64,000 bases of DNA from Pseudomonas mandelii. GTDB taxonomy: Bacteria; Pseudomonadota; Gammaproteobacteria; Pseudomonadales; Pseudomonadaceae. Of the stretch, positions 35,874-44,126 are shown piece by piece (position 1 is the first letter of the stretch; every line of letters begins with the position of its first letter). Both the position numbers and the translations under genes were made by a program. The notes under the pieces were generated by a model. The model was not told the DNA's origin. It saw only the letters and a list, made by a program, of their open reading frames with translations, and did not search any database. Location of the stretch: NCBI RefSeq assembly GCF_900106065.1, contig NZ_LT629796.1, positions 4,433,501 to 4,497,500 of the forward strand, written 5' to 3'.

Positions 35874-38588
35874 TCACGCGATAACGGCGATCGGCTGCGC
35901 AGTGGCAGCCAGTAGACGCTTGATTTCAGGTACACAGGAGCCGCATTGCGTGCCGCAGCCCAATTCTTGTTTCAGGCCCTGCAAGTCCAGACCACGGCTG
36001 ATGCCGGCGCAGACCGCGCGTTGACTGACGTTCTTGCAGTTGCAAAGGGTTTTGGTGCCCGCTGCCGCCGTGCCCGCGTTACCCGGCTGCGCGCTCAGTG
36101 GTGCCAGCAGCCAACGGCGCAGTTGTTCGTCGACGCGTCCCTCAAGCCAGAGGTTTTGCAGCCAGTGTTGGGCGAGTGTTTCGCCGGCCAGGCGAATCGC
36201 GGTGATCCGACCGTTCTCGATCCGCACGCGTTTGCCGATGGAGCGTCGTGGGTCGTCGTAGGCCAGTACGGGACCGTCGTTGAGCGCCAGGCACTGATCG
36301 ATGTCACGCAGCAGTTGCGGATCAGGCGCGGCGGCGCTGGCAGCGCGTATCAGCAGCGCAGGGCGTTCACGGCCGACCAGGCTGAGGCTGGCGTAGGAAA
36401 ACGCCTCGCAGAGCGGTCGTAGCGTCTCAAAATGTTGTTGAACATTGCCTTCGACCAGGGCGAACAGCTGCCACGGCAACTGCACCGGCTCAAGTCGCAC
36501 GCCACTGTGTTTGAGTTCCGGTTGTTTTGACAGCGGATCAAAAGCGGGCAGGGTGAGGGTGTTCACGCCGCCCTTGAGGAAACGGTCACCAAAATGCATG
36601 GGCAGAAAGGCCTGGCCAGGCCGCACGCTGTCGTCGCTGGCGACCGGCACGATCACCGCGCCGCGCCGACTTTTCAGGCTGATCAGATCGCCGGGTTGCA
36701 GACGATGCCGACGCATTTCATCCGGATGCAGGCTCAACACGGCCTCGCTGACATGCCCGAACAGCTGCGCGGCGGTGCCGGTGCGGCTCATGCCGTGCCA
36801 TTGATCGCGCAAGCGACCGGTGATCAGCGTCAGCGGGAAGTGTGCGTCGCGTTGTTCCCTGGCCGCGCGATACGGATCGGCCACAAACTGAGCACGTCCG
36901 CTGGCGGTCGGGAAAATACCGTCGAGATACAGGCGTGCAGTGCCTTCGCTGGCGCCAGTGGGGAAGGGCCATTGTTGTGGGCCGAGGCGGTCGATCAGCT
37001 CATGACTGATTCCGGACAAGTCCAAATCACGCCCGCGGGTCAGGTGTTTGTATTCGTCGAAGACCTGCGCCGGCGTTTCAAAGGCAAACAGGCTGTTTTG
37101 CCCGGGGCGCAGCTGTTTTTCCAGGCGTTGTGCGAAATCCACCGTGATCGCCCAGTCGGAACGCGCTTCACCCGGTGCGACGATGGCCCGGCGAACGTGG
37201 GAAATGCGCCGTTCGGAGTTGGTCACCGTGCCGTCCTTTTCGCCCCAACTGGCGGCAGGCAACAGCAGGTCGGCGAACGCGGCGGTTTCGGTGGTGCGAA
37301 AGGCTTCCTGCAACACCACGAACGGGCAGGCCTCCAGGGCAGCGCGCACGGCGGTCTGGTCCGGCAACGATTGGGCCGGGTTGGTGCAGGCGATCCACAG
37401 GGCTTTGATTTTTCCGCTGCGAACCTGTTCAAACAACTCGATCGCGGTAAGCCCGGCATTTTCCGGAAGTTGATCAACGCCCCAATAGGCCGCCACTTCC
37501 GCGCGATGCTCGGCATTGGCCGCTTCGCGATGGCCCGGCAGCAGGTTCGACAGGCTGCCGGTTTCCCGTCCACCCATGGCATTTGGCTGACCGGTCAGGG
37601 AGAACGGTCCTGCGCCGGGACGGCCGATTTGCCCGGTGGCCAGGTGCAGATTGATCAGTGCGCTGTTTTTGGCGCTACCGGCGGTGGACTGGTTCAATCC
37701 CATGCACCACAGCGACAGAAAACTCGTGGAGGTGCCTACCCATCTGGCGCATTCCTGTAATTGCTCGACCTCGATCCCACACAGCTGCGACACCATTGAC
37801 GGCGTGTAATCGCGTACAAGATTGGTCAGTTCGGCCAAACCTTCGGTATGAGCCTGGATGAAATCGCGGTCGACCCAGTCTTCGCACAGCAGCAGGTGCA
37901 AAATCCCATGGAACAAGGCGACATCGGTCCCGGGAAGAATCGCCAGGTGCAGGTCGGCCAAATCGCAGGTGTCGGTACGACGGGGGTCAATGACGATAAC
38001 TTTCATCTGCGGGCGGCGGGACCGGGCTTCTTCCAGGCGACGAAACAGCACCGGGTGGGCGTAGGCCATGTTGCTGCCGACGATCATCACGCAGTCGCTC
38101 AGTTCCAGGTCTTCGTAGCTGCATGGCGGCGCATCGGCCCCGAGGCTGCGCTTGTAGCCGACCACTGCGGATGACATGCACAGCCGCGAATTGCTGTCGA
38201 TGTTGTTGGTGCCCACCAGCGCTCGCGCCAGTTTGTTGAAGGCGTAATAGTCCTCGGTCAGCAACTGCCCGGAAATGTAGAACGCCACGCTGTCCGGGCC
38301 GTGTTCGGCGATGGTTCGGGCAAAGACATTGGCCGCGTGGTCGAGGGCGGTGTCCCAGTCGGTGCGGCTGCGGGCCAGGCCTTTGCCCAGGCGCAGTTCG
38401 GGGTACAACGCTCGCGCGGTCAAGTCGCCCGTCAGGTGCAAGGTCGACCCCTTGCTGCACAGCTTGCCGAAGTTCGCCGGGTGGCTCGGATCGCCGCTGA
38501 CGCCGAGAATGCGCTCGCCGTCATGCTCGATCAGCACGCCGCAGCCGACCCCACAGTAGCAGCAGGTGGAAGCGGTAATCTGGTTCAT
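35874..38588 (-). CDS. Assimilatory nitrate reductase, catalytic subunit
   Basis: 904 residues, a cytoplasmic bis-MGD molybdoenzyme reducing nitrate to nitrite. The N-terminal [4Fe-4S] site is Cys9, Cys12, Cys16 and Cys44 (TCCYCGVGCG, KLCSKG). Molybdopterin domains follow (NIDSNSRLCMSSAVVGYKR, GTDVALFHGILHLL, GLNQSTAGSAKNSALINLH in parts). A C-terminal BFD-like [2Fe-2S] domain (CNCKNVSQ...CGTQCGSC, about 853-890) is present. Symbol use differs between species (nasA or nasC), so none is given. The ATG shares one base with the stop of the FAD oxidoreductase gene, which probably supplies electrons. Confidence 0.94.
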   Translation of the reverse strand: MNQITASTCCYCGVGCGVLIEHDGERILGVSGDPSHPANFGKLCSKGSTLHLTGDLTARALYPELRLGKGLARSRTDWDTALDHAANVFARTIAEHGPDSVAFYISGQLLTEDYYAFNKLARALVGTNNIDSNSRLCMSSAVVGYKRSLGADAPPCSYEDLELSDCVMIVGSNMAYAHPVLFRRLEEARSRRPQMKVIVIDPRRTDTCDLADLHLAILPGTDVALFHGILHLLLCEDWVDRDFIQAHTEGLAELTNLVRDYTPSMVSQLCGIEVEQLQECARWVGTSTSFLSLWCMGLNQSTAGSAKNSALINLHLATGQIGRPGAGPFSLTGQPNAMGGRETGSLSNLLPGHREAANAEHRAEVAAYWGVDQLPENAGLTAIELFEQVRSGKIKALWIACTNPAQSLPDQTAVRAALEACPFVVLQEAFRTTETAAFADLLLPAASWGEKDGTVTNSERRISHVRRAIVAPGEARSDWAITVDFAQRLEKQLRPGQNSLFAFETPAQVFDEYKHLTRGRDLDLSGISHELIDRLGPQQWPFPTGASEGTARLYLDGIFPTASGRAQFVADPYRAAREQRDAHFPLTLITGRLRDQWHGMSRTGTAAQLFGHVSEAVLSLHPDEMRRHRLQPGDLISLKSRRGAVIVPVASDDSVRPGQAFLPMHFGDRFLKGGVNTLTLPAFDPLSKQPELKHSGVRLEPVQLPWQLFALVEGNVQQHFETLRPLCEAFSYASLSLVGRERPALLIRAASAAAPDPQLLRDIDQCLALNDGPVLAYDDPRRSIGKRVRIENGRITAIRLAGETLAQHWLQNLWLEGRVDEQLRRWLLAPLSAQPGNAGTAAAGTKTLCNCKNVSQRAVCAGISRGLDLQGLKQELGCGTQCGSCVPEIKRLLAATAQPIAVIA

Positions 38589-39847
38589 CAGCTTGCTTCC
38601 CTGCCGGAGTGTCCTGCGTCGCCGATGGCCTGCTCCATGAACGAAGCGTCGCCGAACATCAGGTGATCGCGGATCTCGTCGATGTCGTGATTTTCACGAA
38701 TCTGTCGGAAATACCACCCGCCATCGGCCGTGTCGCCGTACAGACAGGCGCCGACCAGCACGTCATCCTTGATCACCAGTTTTTTGTAGACCCCACCGAT
38801 CGGGTCGGAGAGGGTGATGGTTTCGGTACCTTCGCCGCCCATGAAGTCGCCGGCGGAGAACAGGTCGATGCCTGTGACTTTCAATTTGGTCGAGGTCACC
38901 GAGCCTTTGTAGGTGGCGAAGCCCAGTTGCGCGAGGTGGTTGGCGCAGACCTTGGCTTGCTCGAACAGCGGCGCGACCAGGCCGTAGGCGGTTCCGCGGT
39001 GGCTGGCGCATTCGCCGATGGCGTAGATCCGTGGGTCATAGGTTTGCAGGGTGTCATTGACCAGAATCCCGCGATGGCAGGGGATGCCGGATTTTTCCGC
39101 CAGTTCGGTGCTTGGGCGGATGCCGGCGGCCATGACCACCAGGTCGGCGGGGATGATGTCGCCATTCTTGAATTCAACCGAGCCGACCCGGCCGTTGCCG
39201 GCATCGTGCAGGGCCTGAGTCTGTTCGCTCAGACGAAAATGCAGGCCGCGGGCTTCCAGGGCAGTTTGCAGGAGTTGGCCACTGGTTTTGTCCAGCTGCC
39301 GCTCCAGCAGCCACTCGCCGATGTGCACCACGGTGACGTGCATGCCGCGCAGCATCAGACCGTTTGCAGCTTCCAGGCCGAGCAGACCGCCACCGATCAC
39401 CACGGCGTGCTTGTGGGTTTTCGCGGTGTTGATCATGGCCTGGGTGTCGGCGATGTCGCGATAGCCGATCACACCCTGCAAAGCGTTGCCGGGGATCGGC
39501 AGGATGAACGGGGTCGAGCCGGTCGCGATCAGCAGGCGATCGTATTCCGCCTCGGTGCCGTCGTCGGCGATCACGCGGCGTTTGACCCGGTCGATCTCCA
39601 CTACTTTGCGGTTGAGCAGCAACTTGATGCTGTTGTCCAGGTACCAGTCGAGATCGTTCAGTACGATCTCGTCGAAGGTCTGTTCACCGGCCAGTACCGG
39701 TGACAGCAGGATGCGGTTGTAGTTGGTATGGGGTTCGGCGCCGAAGACCGTGATGTCGTACAGCTCGTTGCTCAACTTGAGCAGTTCTTCCAGGGTACGA
39801 ACCCCGGCCATGCCGTTGCCGATCATCACCAGTTTTAGTTTTTTCAT
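38588..39847 (-). CDS. FAD/NAD(P) oxidoreductase, NirB N-terminus-like, nitrate reductase electron donor
   Basis: 419 residues, matching the N-terminal FAD/NAD(P)H part of nitrite reductase NirB. The first GxGxxG is MIGNGMAGVRTLEEL, the NAD motif is VVIGGGLLGLEAANGL, and the FAD-binding end is IYAIGECASHRG. A NirB-type linker (DLFSAGDFMGGEGTETITLSDP) follows. The siroheme/Fe-S nitrite reductase half is absent: the protein ends at HSGREAS and nitrate reductase follows directly. It most likely passes NAD(P)H electrons to the reductase, like Klebsiella NasC. ATG 39847 has GGAGAA upstream. It is the first gene after leader 1, a NasT-type attenuator. Confidence 0.88.
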   Translation of the reverse strand: MKKLKLVMIGNGMAGVRTLEELLKLSNELYDITVFGAEPHTNYNRILLSPVLAGEQTFDEIVLNDLDWYLDNSIKLLLNRKVVEIDRVKRRVIADDGTEAEYDRLLIATGSTPFILPIPGNALQGVIGYRDIADTQAMINTAKTHKHAVVIGGGLLGLEAANGLMLRGMHVTVVHIGEWLLERQLDKTSGQLLQTALEARGLHFRLSEQTQALHDAGNGRVGSVEFKNGDIIPADLVVMAAGIRPSTELAEKSGIPCHRGILVNDTLQTYDPRIYAIGECASHRGTAYGLVAPLFEQAKVCANHLAQLGFATYKGSVTSTKLKVTGIDLFSAGDFMGGEGTETITLSDPIGGVYKKLVIKDDVLVGACLYGDTADGGWYFRQIRENHDIDEIRDHLMFGDASFMEQAIGDAGHSGREAS

Positions 39848-39916
39848 CAGGTTCTCCGGGGAGCTCGGACCCGCCTCATCAGGGCTGTCAGGTCTTGCTC
39901 GACATATTTTGCGCAA

Positions 39917-40005
39917 ACAAAAAAAGGCGTCCCGCTAGTTGCCTAGCGAGGACGCCTTTGTCCTGGTCCCGTTCTCTCGGGAAGCACACCCTTCATCGTT
40001 GAAGG
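39917..40005 (-). promoter_or_regulatory. ANTAR/NasT-type leader with intrinsic terminator (reductase operon)
   Basis: On the minus strand this holds three hairpins with six-base loops: CCTTC-AACGAT-GAAGG (39990-40005), CCCG-AGAGAA-CGGG (39968-39981) and GGAC-AAAGGC-GTCC (39950-39963). Each loop has A at position 1 and G at position 4, the ANTAR recognition rule. The last hairpin overlaps the 5' arm of a strong terminator (AAAGGCGTCCTCGCTAG / CTAGCGGGACGCCTTT, then T7; 39917-39959). NasT binding should favour the hairpins and prevent termination, allowing expression of oxidoreductase, nitrate reductase and cobA when nitrate or nitrite is present. Confidence 0.85.
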
Positions 40006-40034
40006 CTGGGCTTTATGTCTGTTGGGAGAGGTAA

Positions 40035-40050
40035 TGCAGTGGTTGTGCCA
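40035..40050 (-). promoter_or_regulatory. Sigma-54 promoter of the reductase operon
   Basis: TGGCACAACCACTGCA on the minus strand: GG-N10-GC at -24/-12, close to TGGCAC-N5-TTGCA. It is placed about 30 nt before the first leader hairpin, fitting NtrC-dependent nitrogen control. Confidence 0.75.
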
Positions 40051-40061
40051 AGTTGTCAGAA

Positions 40062-40183
40062 CCCGGGTTTAGAGCGGGAAATAACAGTTTTGAGTCAAAG
40101 CGTCCGATTTATTGCACCGAATCAAAGCGCGTTGCCCATTAATGGAGCGAGTTGCTGATGGGGCTGGCGGGGCTGTCAGTCCG
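40062..40183. other. Gap upstream of sigma-54 promoter, no gene seen
   Basis: Part of the 428-bp interval between the oxidoreductase start and the kinase stop; apart from promoter, leader and REP pair I see nothing else. NtrC-like enhancer sites may lie here, but no clear consensus was identified. Confidence 0.4.
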
Positions 40184-40261
40184 CCATCGCGAGCAGGCTC
40201 GCTCCCACAATGGTCTCCCGGACACTGGAGATCCCCTGTGGGAGCGAGCCTGCTCGCGATG
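40184..40261. repeat. REP pair, inverted
   Basis: CATCGCGAGCAGGCTCGCTCC and its inverted copy flank a spacer of about 35 nt, after the kinase stop and before the promoter of the reductase operon. Confidence 0.88.
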
Positions 40262-40275
40262 GGCACGACGGGGAA

Positions 40276-41946
40276 TCAGCCTTGAAACAGCAAAACCAGC
40301 AGCACCAGATTCACCACCAACATCACCAGCGCCAGCGTCCGCCAGACCTTCAACGGCTCGCGCTCCAGCAGCGGTCTGGGCCGCACACTCAAACTGCGTC
40401 GCTCTCCCTGCTCCAGCAACAGCAACCATTCTTCCGCCGTTTCAAACCGTTGACCCGGATCCGCCGCGACCGCGCGCTCCAGGCTTTGCGCGATCCAGTC
40501 CGGCAGGTCGGGGCGGTAACGGCTGGGGCTGACGGGCACGCCAAACCGTGGACGCTGGAAGGCTTCGATTTCGCCGTAGGGATAATGCCCGGTCAGCAGG
40601 AAATACAGGGTGACACCGACTGCGAACAGATCCTGTTGCGGTGTCGGTGCCTCACCGGCAAAGGCTTCCGGCGCGATATAGCTCGGCGTGCCGGGCAAGG
40701 TCGTGGGTTGATCTTCTGACAGACCAGGGCAGTAGGCGAGGCCGAAATCCAGCAAGCGCAATTCACCGTCGTCGCCCAGCAACAGGTTCTCCGGTTTGAT
40801 GTCGCGATGAAGAATCTGCCGGCGATGCAGCATGCCGACGGCCTTGAGCAGACGTTCGGCCAGATCCTGCCATTGCGCCAGCGGCAGCGCGGCAACCCGT
40901 TCGTGCAACTGCGCCAGAGTGGAGCCGGAATACTCGCGCATCACGTAATACAAATGCTGACGCTGACTGGCGGCATGAACTTCAGGGAAATGCCGTCCGG
41001 CCACGCGCTTGAGAAACCATTCCTCCGACAGCAAAGCCTGCCCGGCGAGGTGATCGTCGCGCAGTGCGGCGGGCAAGGTTTTCAGCAGCCAGGGGTGTTG
41101 TTGGCTGTCGCGAACCCGATAAAGCAGCGACTGCTGGCTCTGGCCGAGCATCCCTTCGACCTGCCAGCCCTCGAACATCTGGCCCGGTTTCAGTGCGGGT
41201 GGCAGTGGCCATTGCTGCAGATGAATCAGCGCATCGCCAATGCTCGTCTCACCGAGGGCATCGACCCGCACCAACAGGGCGCTGGCATTGTCCTGACTGC
41301 CCGCCAGGTGCGCTGCGCTGACCAGGGTTTGCGCCGCGCTGTGCAGGTCCGGTTGGTCGCGCAGAATCGCCGCAATGGCGGTGTCGCCCAGCACCGCCCA
41401 GATGCCGTCGCTGAGCAGCACAAAGCTCTCATCGAGGCGAAGTTCACCGTCAAGAAAATCCAGGACCAGATGCTGATCGAGCCCCAGCGCTCGCTTGAGC
41501 ACATGCTGCATGCCCGGCTGGTCCCAGACGTGATCTTCGCTGACCCGCTGCAAGGTGTCGGCGTGCCAGCGATACACCCGGCAATCGCCGACATGGGCCA
41601 AGGTAAAACGCCTGCCGCGCATGACCAAAGCACTGACAGTCGTGAGCAATGGTTGCCCACCGCCATTGGCCTGCAACCAGCGATTTTGCGCCAGCAGCAG
41701 GCGATCCAGCGCTTGCGCGACACCCCAGGTTTCCGGGGTGGCGTAATAGTCCAGCGCCAGGGCCTGCAAGGTCGAACGGGCGGCGAGACCGCCGTCGGCG
41801 CACTGGCTGACCCCGTCGGCGATGGCGAACAGGTAACCCTTGCTTGCCGCCAGCGCCGGGGCCGGAGTGACCAGGCGCAGGGCGTCCTGATTTTCCTCGC
41901 GAGGGCCGATGGCGCTCGCTTCGGCAAAACTCAATTGCAGGCTCAT
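40276..41946 (-). CDS. PP2C phosphatase-Ser/Thr kinase fusion with C-terminal TM
   Basis: 556 residues. The N-terminal PP2C domain (about 1-235) has YLFAIADGVSQCADGG and VLLSDGIWAVL metal-binding acids. A Hanks-type kinase domain (about 265-510) follows, with catalytic loop HRDIKPENLL and DFG of LLDFGLAY. One C-terminal hydrophobic helix (LALVMLVVNLVLLVLLFQG) anchors it. It follows the nitrate transporter by 7 nt on the same strand and is therefore expressed with it. The same neighbourhood in other Pseudomonas suggests a role in controlling nitrate uptake or assimilation; substrates are unknown. Confidence 0.88.
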   Translation of the reverse strand: MSLQLSFAEASAIGPREENQDALRLVTPAPALAASKGYLFAIADGVSQCADGGLAARSTLQALALDYYATPETWGVAQALDRLLLAQNRWLQANGGGQPLLTTVSALVMRGRRFTLAHVGDCRVYRWHADTLQRVSEDHVWDQPGMQHVLKRALGLDQHLVLDFLDGELRLDESFVLLSDGIWAVLGDTAIAAILRDQPDLHSAAQTLVSAAHLAGSQDNASALLVRVDALGETSIGDALIHLQQWPLPPALKPGQMFEGWQVEGMLGQSQQSLLYRVRDSQQHPWLLKTLPAALRDDHLAGQALLSEEWFLKRVAGRHFPEVHAASQRQHLYYVMREYSGSTLAQLHERVAALPLAQWQDLAERLLKAVGMLHRRQILHRDIKPENLLLGDDGELRLLDFGLAYCPGLSEDQPTTLPGTPSYIAPEAFAGEAPTPQQDLFAVGVTLYFLLTGHYPYGEIEAFQRPRFGVPVSPSRYRPDLPDWIAQSLERAVAADPGQRFETAEEWLLLLEQGERRSLSVRPRPLLEREPLKVWRTLALVMLVVNLVLLVLLFQG

Positions 41947-41953
41947 TGCGGTC

Positions 41954-43165
41954 TCAGACCCGGGCAGCGGTCACAGCGGCCGAACCCCAGGTGGTTCTCC
42001 AGCGACGTTTCACCCCGTGCAGGCCGAACCAGGCGAGCACGCCAAGGCTGGCGAACAACCACAGGGCCATTTGATAACTGCCAGTGCTTTGCTTGATCGC
42101 GCCCATGCCCGCTGCCAGTGCGAAACCGCCGATGCCGCCGGCCATGCCGATCAAGCCGGTCATTACACCGATTTCCCGACGAAAACGTTGCGGGACCAAT
42201 TGGAAGACCGCGCCGTTACCCGCACCCAAACCGAGCATGGTGCAGACGAAAAGTGCCAGCGCTGCATAGGAGCTCGGCAGGTTGAAACCCACCGCCGCGA
42301 TGCAGATCGCTGCAACGGTGTACATCCCCAGCAACGTGCGAATCCCGCCGAATCGGTCGGCCAGCGCGCCGCCTAATGGGCGCATCAGGCTGCCACCGAA
42401 CACGCAGGCTGCGGTGTAGTAGCCGGCGGTGACCGGGCTCAGGCCGTATTGGTCGTTGAAATAGCCGGGCAGGGCGCTGGCCAGGCCGATGAAGCCACCG
42501 AAGGTCACGCTGTAGAAAAACATGAACCACCAACTGTCGCGGTCGCCCAAGGCCTTGAAGTAGTCGGACATGGACTTGGCTTTCGGCCGTTCAGGGGCGT
42601 TTTTGGCCAGCCAGGCGAACACGATGATGGTCAGGATCAGCGGGATCAGGGCGAAGCCGAACACGTTGCTCCAGCCGAAGGCGGCCGCCAGCACCGGGGC
42701 GATCAATGCGGCAAGCACGGTGCCCGAGTTGCCGGCACCGGCGATGCCCATGGCCTTGCCCTGATGCTGCGGCGGATACCATTGCGAGGCCAGCGGCAGG
42801 GCGACGGCGAAGGATGCGCCGGCCACACCGAGAAACAAGCCCAATAGCAGCGCTTGTTCGTAACTGTGGATGCCGTGTTTCCAGGCAACGAACAGGGCGC
42901 AGATGACGATCACCTGGCCGATCAGGCCAGCGGTCTTGGGCGACAGGCGATCAGCCAGCAAGCCCATCAAAAAGCGCAGTATGGCCCCGGCGAGAATCGG
43001 CGTGGCCACCACCAGCCCGCGTTGCTGGGTGGTCAGTTGCAGGTCGGTGGCGATCTGCACCGCCAGTGGGCCGAGCAGGTACCAGACCATGAAACTCAGG
43101 TCGAAATAGAGGAAGGCCGCGAACAATGTCGGGGTATGGCCAGATTTCCAGAAGCTTGAATTCAT
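41954..43165 (-). CDS. nasA: MFS nitrate/nitrite transporter (NarK/NasA type)
   Basis: 403 residues with about 12 TM helices, nitrate-nitrite porter family. N-terminal FLYFDLSFMVWYLLGPLA and RFLMGLLADRLSPKTAG are characteristic, and the nitrate signature-like GAGNSGTVLAALIAPVLA and GLGAGNGAVFQLVPQRFR sit in the two halves. The ATG at 43165 begins MNSSFWKSGHTPTLF, the family start. It imports nitrate for assimilation. Symbol nasA follows Pseudomonas usage. It is the first gene behind leader 2 and a sigma-54 promoter. Confidence 0.9.
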   Translation of the reverse strand: MNSSFWKSGHTPTLFAAFLYFDLSFMVWYLLGPLAVQIATDLQLTTQQRGLVVATPILAGAILRFLMGLLADRLSPKTAGLIGQVIVICALFVAWKHGIHSYEQALLLGLFLGVAGASFAVALPLASQWYPPQHQGKAMGIAGAGNSGTVLAALIAPVLAAAFGWSNVFGFALIPLILTIIVFAWLAKNAPERPKAKSMSDYFKALGDRDSWWFMFFYSVTFGGFIGLASALPGYFNDQYGLSPVTAGYYTAACVFGGSLMRPLGGALADRFGGIRTLLGMYTVAAICIAAVGFNLPSSYAALALFVCTMLGLGAGNGAVFQLVPQRFRREIGVMTGLIGMAGGIGGFALAAGMGAIKQSTGSYQMALWLFASLGVLAWFGLHGVKRRWRTTWGSAAVTAARV

Positions 43166-43266
43166 CGCGCACCTCAGCTGTAGGGAGTCTCGAGAAGGAG
43201 TCAGAAGCTTGCAGGTGGGGCGCCGCCTCGGCCGCACCACCGGCCCCGATCTCTGGGGCCAAAACG

Positions 43267-43350
43267 AAAAAACGCCGCCACCCGATTCGCCGTGGGCAAA
43301 TGAGGTGAGCGACGTCTTTGTCGTAGGTGGGGCAACCGCCGTTGGTTACC
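43267..43350 (-). promoter_or_regulatory. ANTAR/NasT-type leader with intrinsic terminator (transporter operon)
   Basis: The minus strand carries GGTAACC-AACGGC-GGTTGCC (43331-43350) and CGAC-AAAGAC-GTCG (43310-43323). Both are six-base loops with A1 and G4. The second overlaps the 5' arm of a terminator whose stem (CGCTCACC/GGTGGCG with one bulge) is followed by T6 (43267-43316). The same logic as leader 1 indicates NasT antitermination of the transporter-kinase operon. Confidence 0.8.
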
Positions 43351-43364
43351 TGTATGGATTACTT

Positions 43365-43380
43365 AGCGAGATCTGTGCCA
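43365..43380 (-). promoter_or_regulatory. Sigma-54 promoter of the transporter-kinase operon
   Basis: TGGCACAGATCTCGCT on the minus strand: exact GG-N10-GC, with TCGC in place of the usual TTGC. The predicted transcript start (about 43355) lies 5 nt before the first leader hairpin. Confidence 0.7.
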
Positions 43381-43410
43381 ACCCTCGGGAATGTGGGTTG
43401 AGGAGATTTT

Positions 43411-43523
43411 TGTGGCGAGGGAGCTTGCTCCCGCTTGAGTGCGCAGCACTCACAAAATCGGTTAGGCTGCCGGGTTTTTTGGGGCCGCTTCGCAGCCCAG
43501 CGGGAGCAAGCTCCCTCGCCACA
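43411..43523. repeat. REP pair, GGCGAGGGAGCTTGCTCCC class
   Basis: TGTGGCGAGGGAGCTTGCTC and its inverted copy flank about 70 nt between nasT and the transporter promoter. The spacer contains GGTTTTTTGG and CTTCGCAGCC, shared with the copy at 46.6 kb. Confidence 0.85.
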
Positions 43524-43535
43524 AAGGGTAAGAGG

Positions 43536-44111
43536 TCAGCCGAGCAATTCACTCATGGCAATAATCTGCTCCGCCACCTGAATCAGTTTCTGCTGCCGGC
43601 TCATGGCCTGGCGGCGCATGAGGGTGTAAGCCTCTTCCTCGTTGCAGTCCTTCATCTTCATCAACAGCCCCTTGGCCAGCTCGATGCGCTTGCGCTCGGC
43701 CAGTTGCTGGTCGCGGGCGTTGAGCTGGGCGCGCAGGGCCTGGTCGCTTTCAAAGCGCGCCATGGCCACGTCGAGAATCGGCTGCAAGCGTTGTGCGTGA
43801 ATGCCTTCGACGATGTAGGCACTGACCCCGGACTTGATTGCCTGACGCATCACATCGGGGTCATGTTCATCGGTAAACATCACAATCGGTCGCGGTTGGT
43901 CGCGGCTCACGAGCACCACTTGCTCCATCACATCGCGGCTGGGTGACTCGGTATCGATCAAAATCACATCCGGACGCACCGTTTCGACGCGCGCGGGCAG
44001 GTCGATGGTCAGGCCGGATTCGTCGATCACCTCGAACCCGGCTTCGGTCAGGGCTGCTTTCAGGCGACCGACTTTCTTCGCGGTGTCGTTGATCAGCAGG
44101 ATACGCAACAT
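43536..44111 (-). CDS. nasT: NasT, ANTAR-domain RNA-binding antiterminator
   Basis: 191 residues. A receiver-like domain (about 1-125, Asp53 in ILIDTESPS) is followed by a coiled helix and a C-terminal ANTAR domain (KRIELAKGLLMKMKDCNEEEAY, LMRRQAMSRQQKLIQVAEQII in parts). NasT binds two-hairpin leaders and prevents transcription termination when released from NasS by nitrate or nitrite. It lies 15 nt downstream of nasS. The three leaders in this cluster carry matching hexaloop hairpins. Confidence 0.94.
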   Translation of the reverse strand: MLRILLINDTAKKVGRLKAALTEAGFEVIDESGLTIDLPARVETVRPDVILIDTESPSRDVMEQVVLVSRDQPRPIVMFTDEHDPDVMRQAIKSGVSAYIVEGIHAQRLQPILDVAMARFESDQALRAQLNARDQQLAERKRIELAKGLLMKMKDCNEEEAYTLMRRQAMSRQQKLIQVAEQIIAMSELLG

Positions 44112-44126
44112 ATTCGCAATCTCCTG

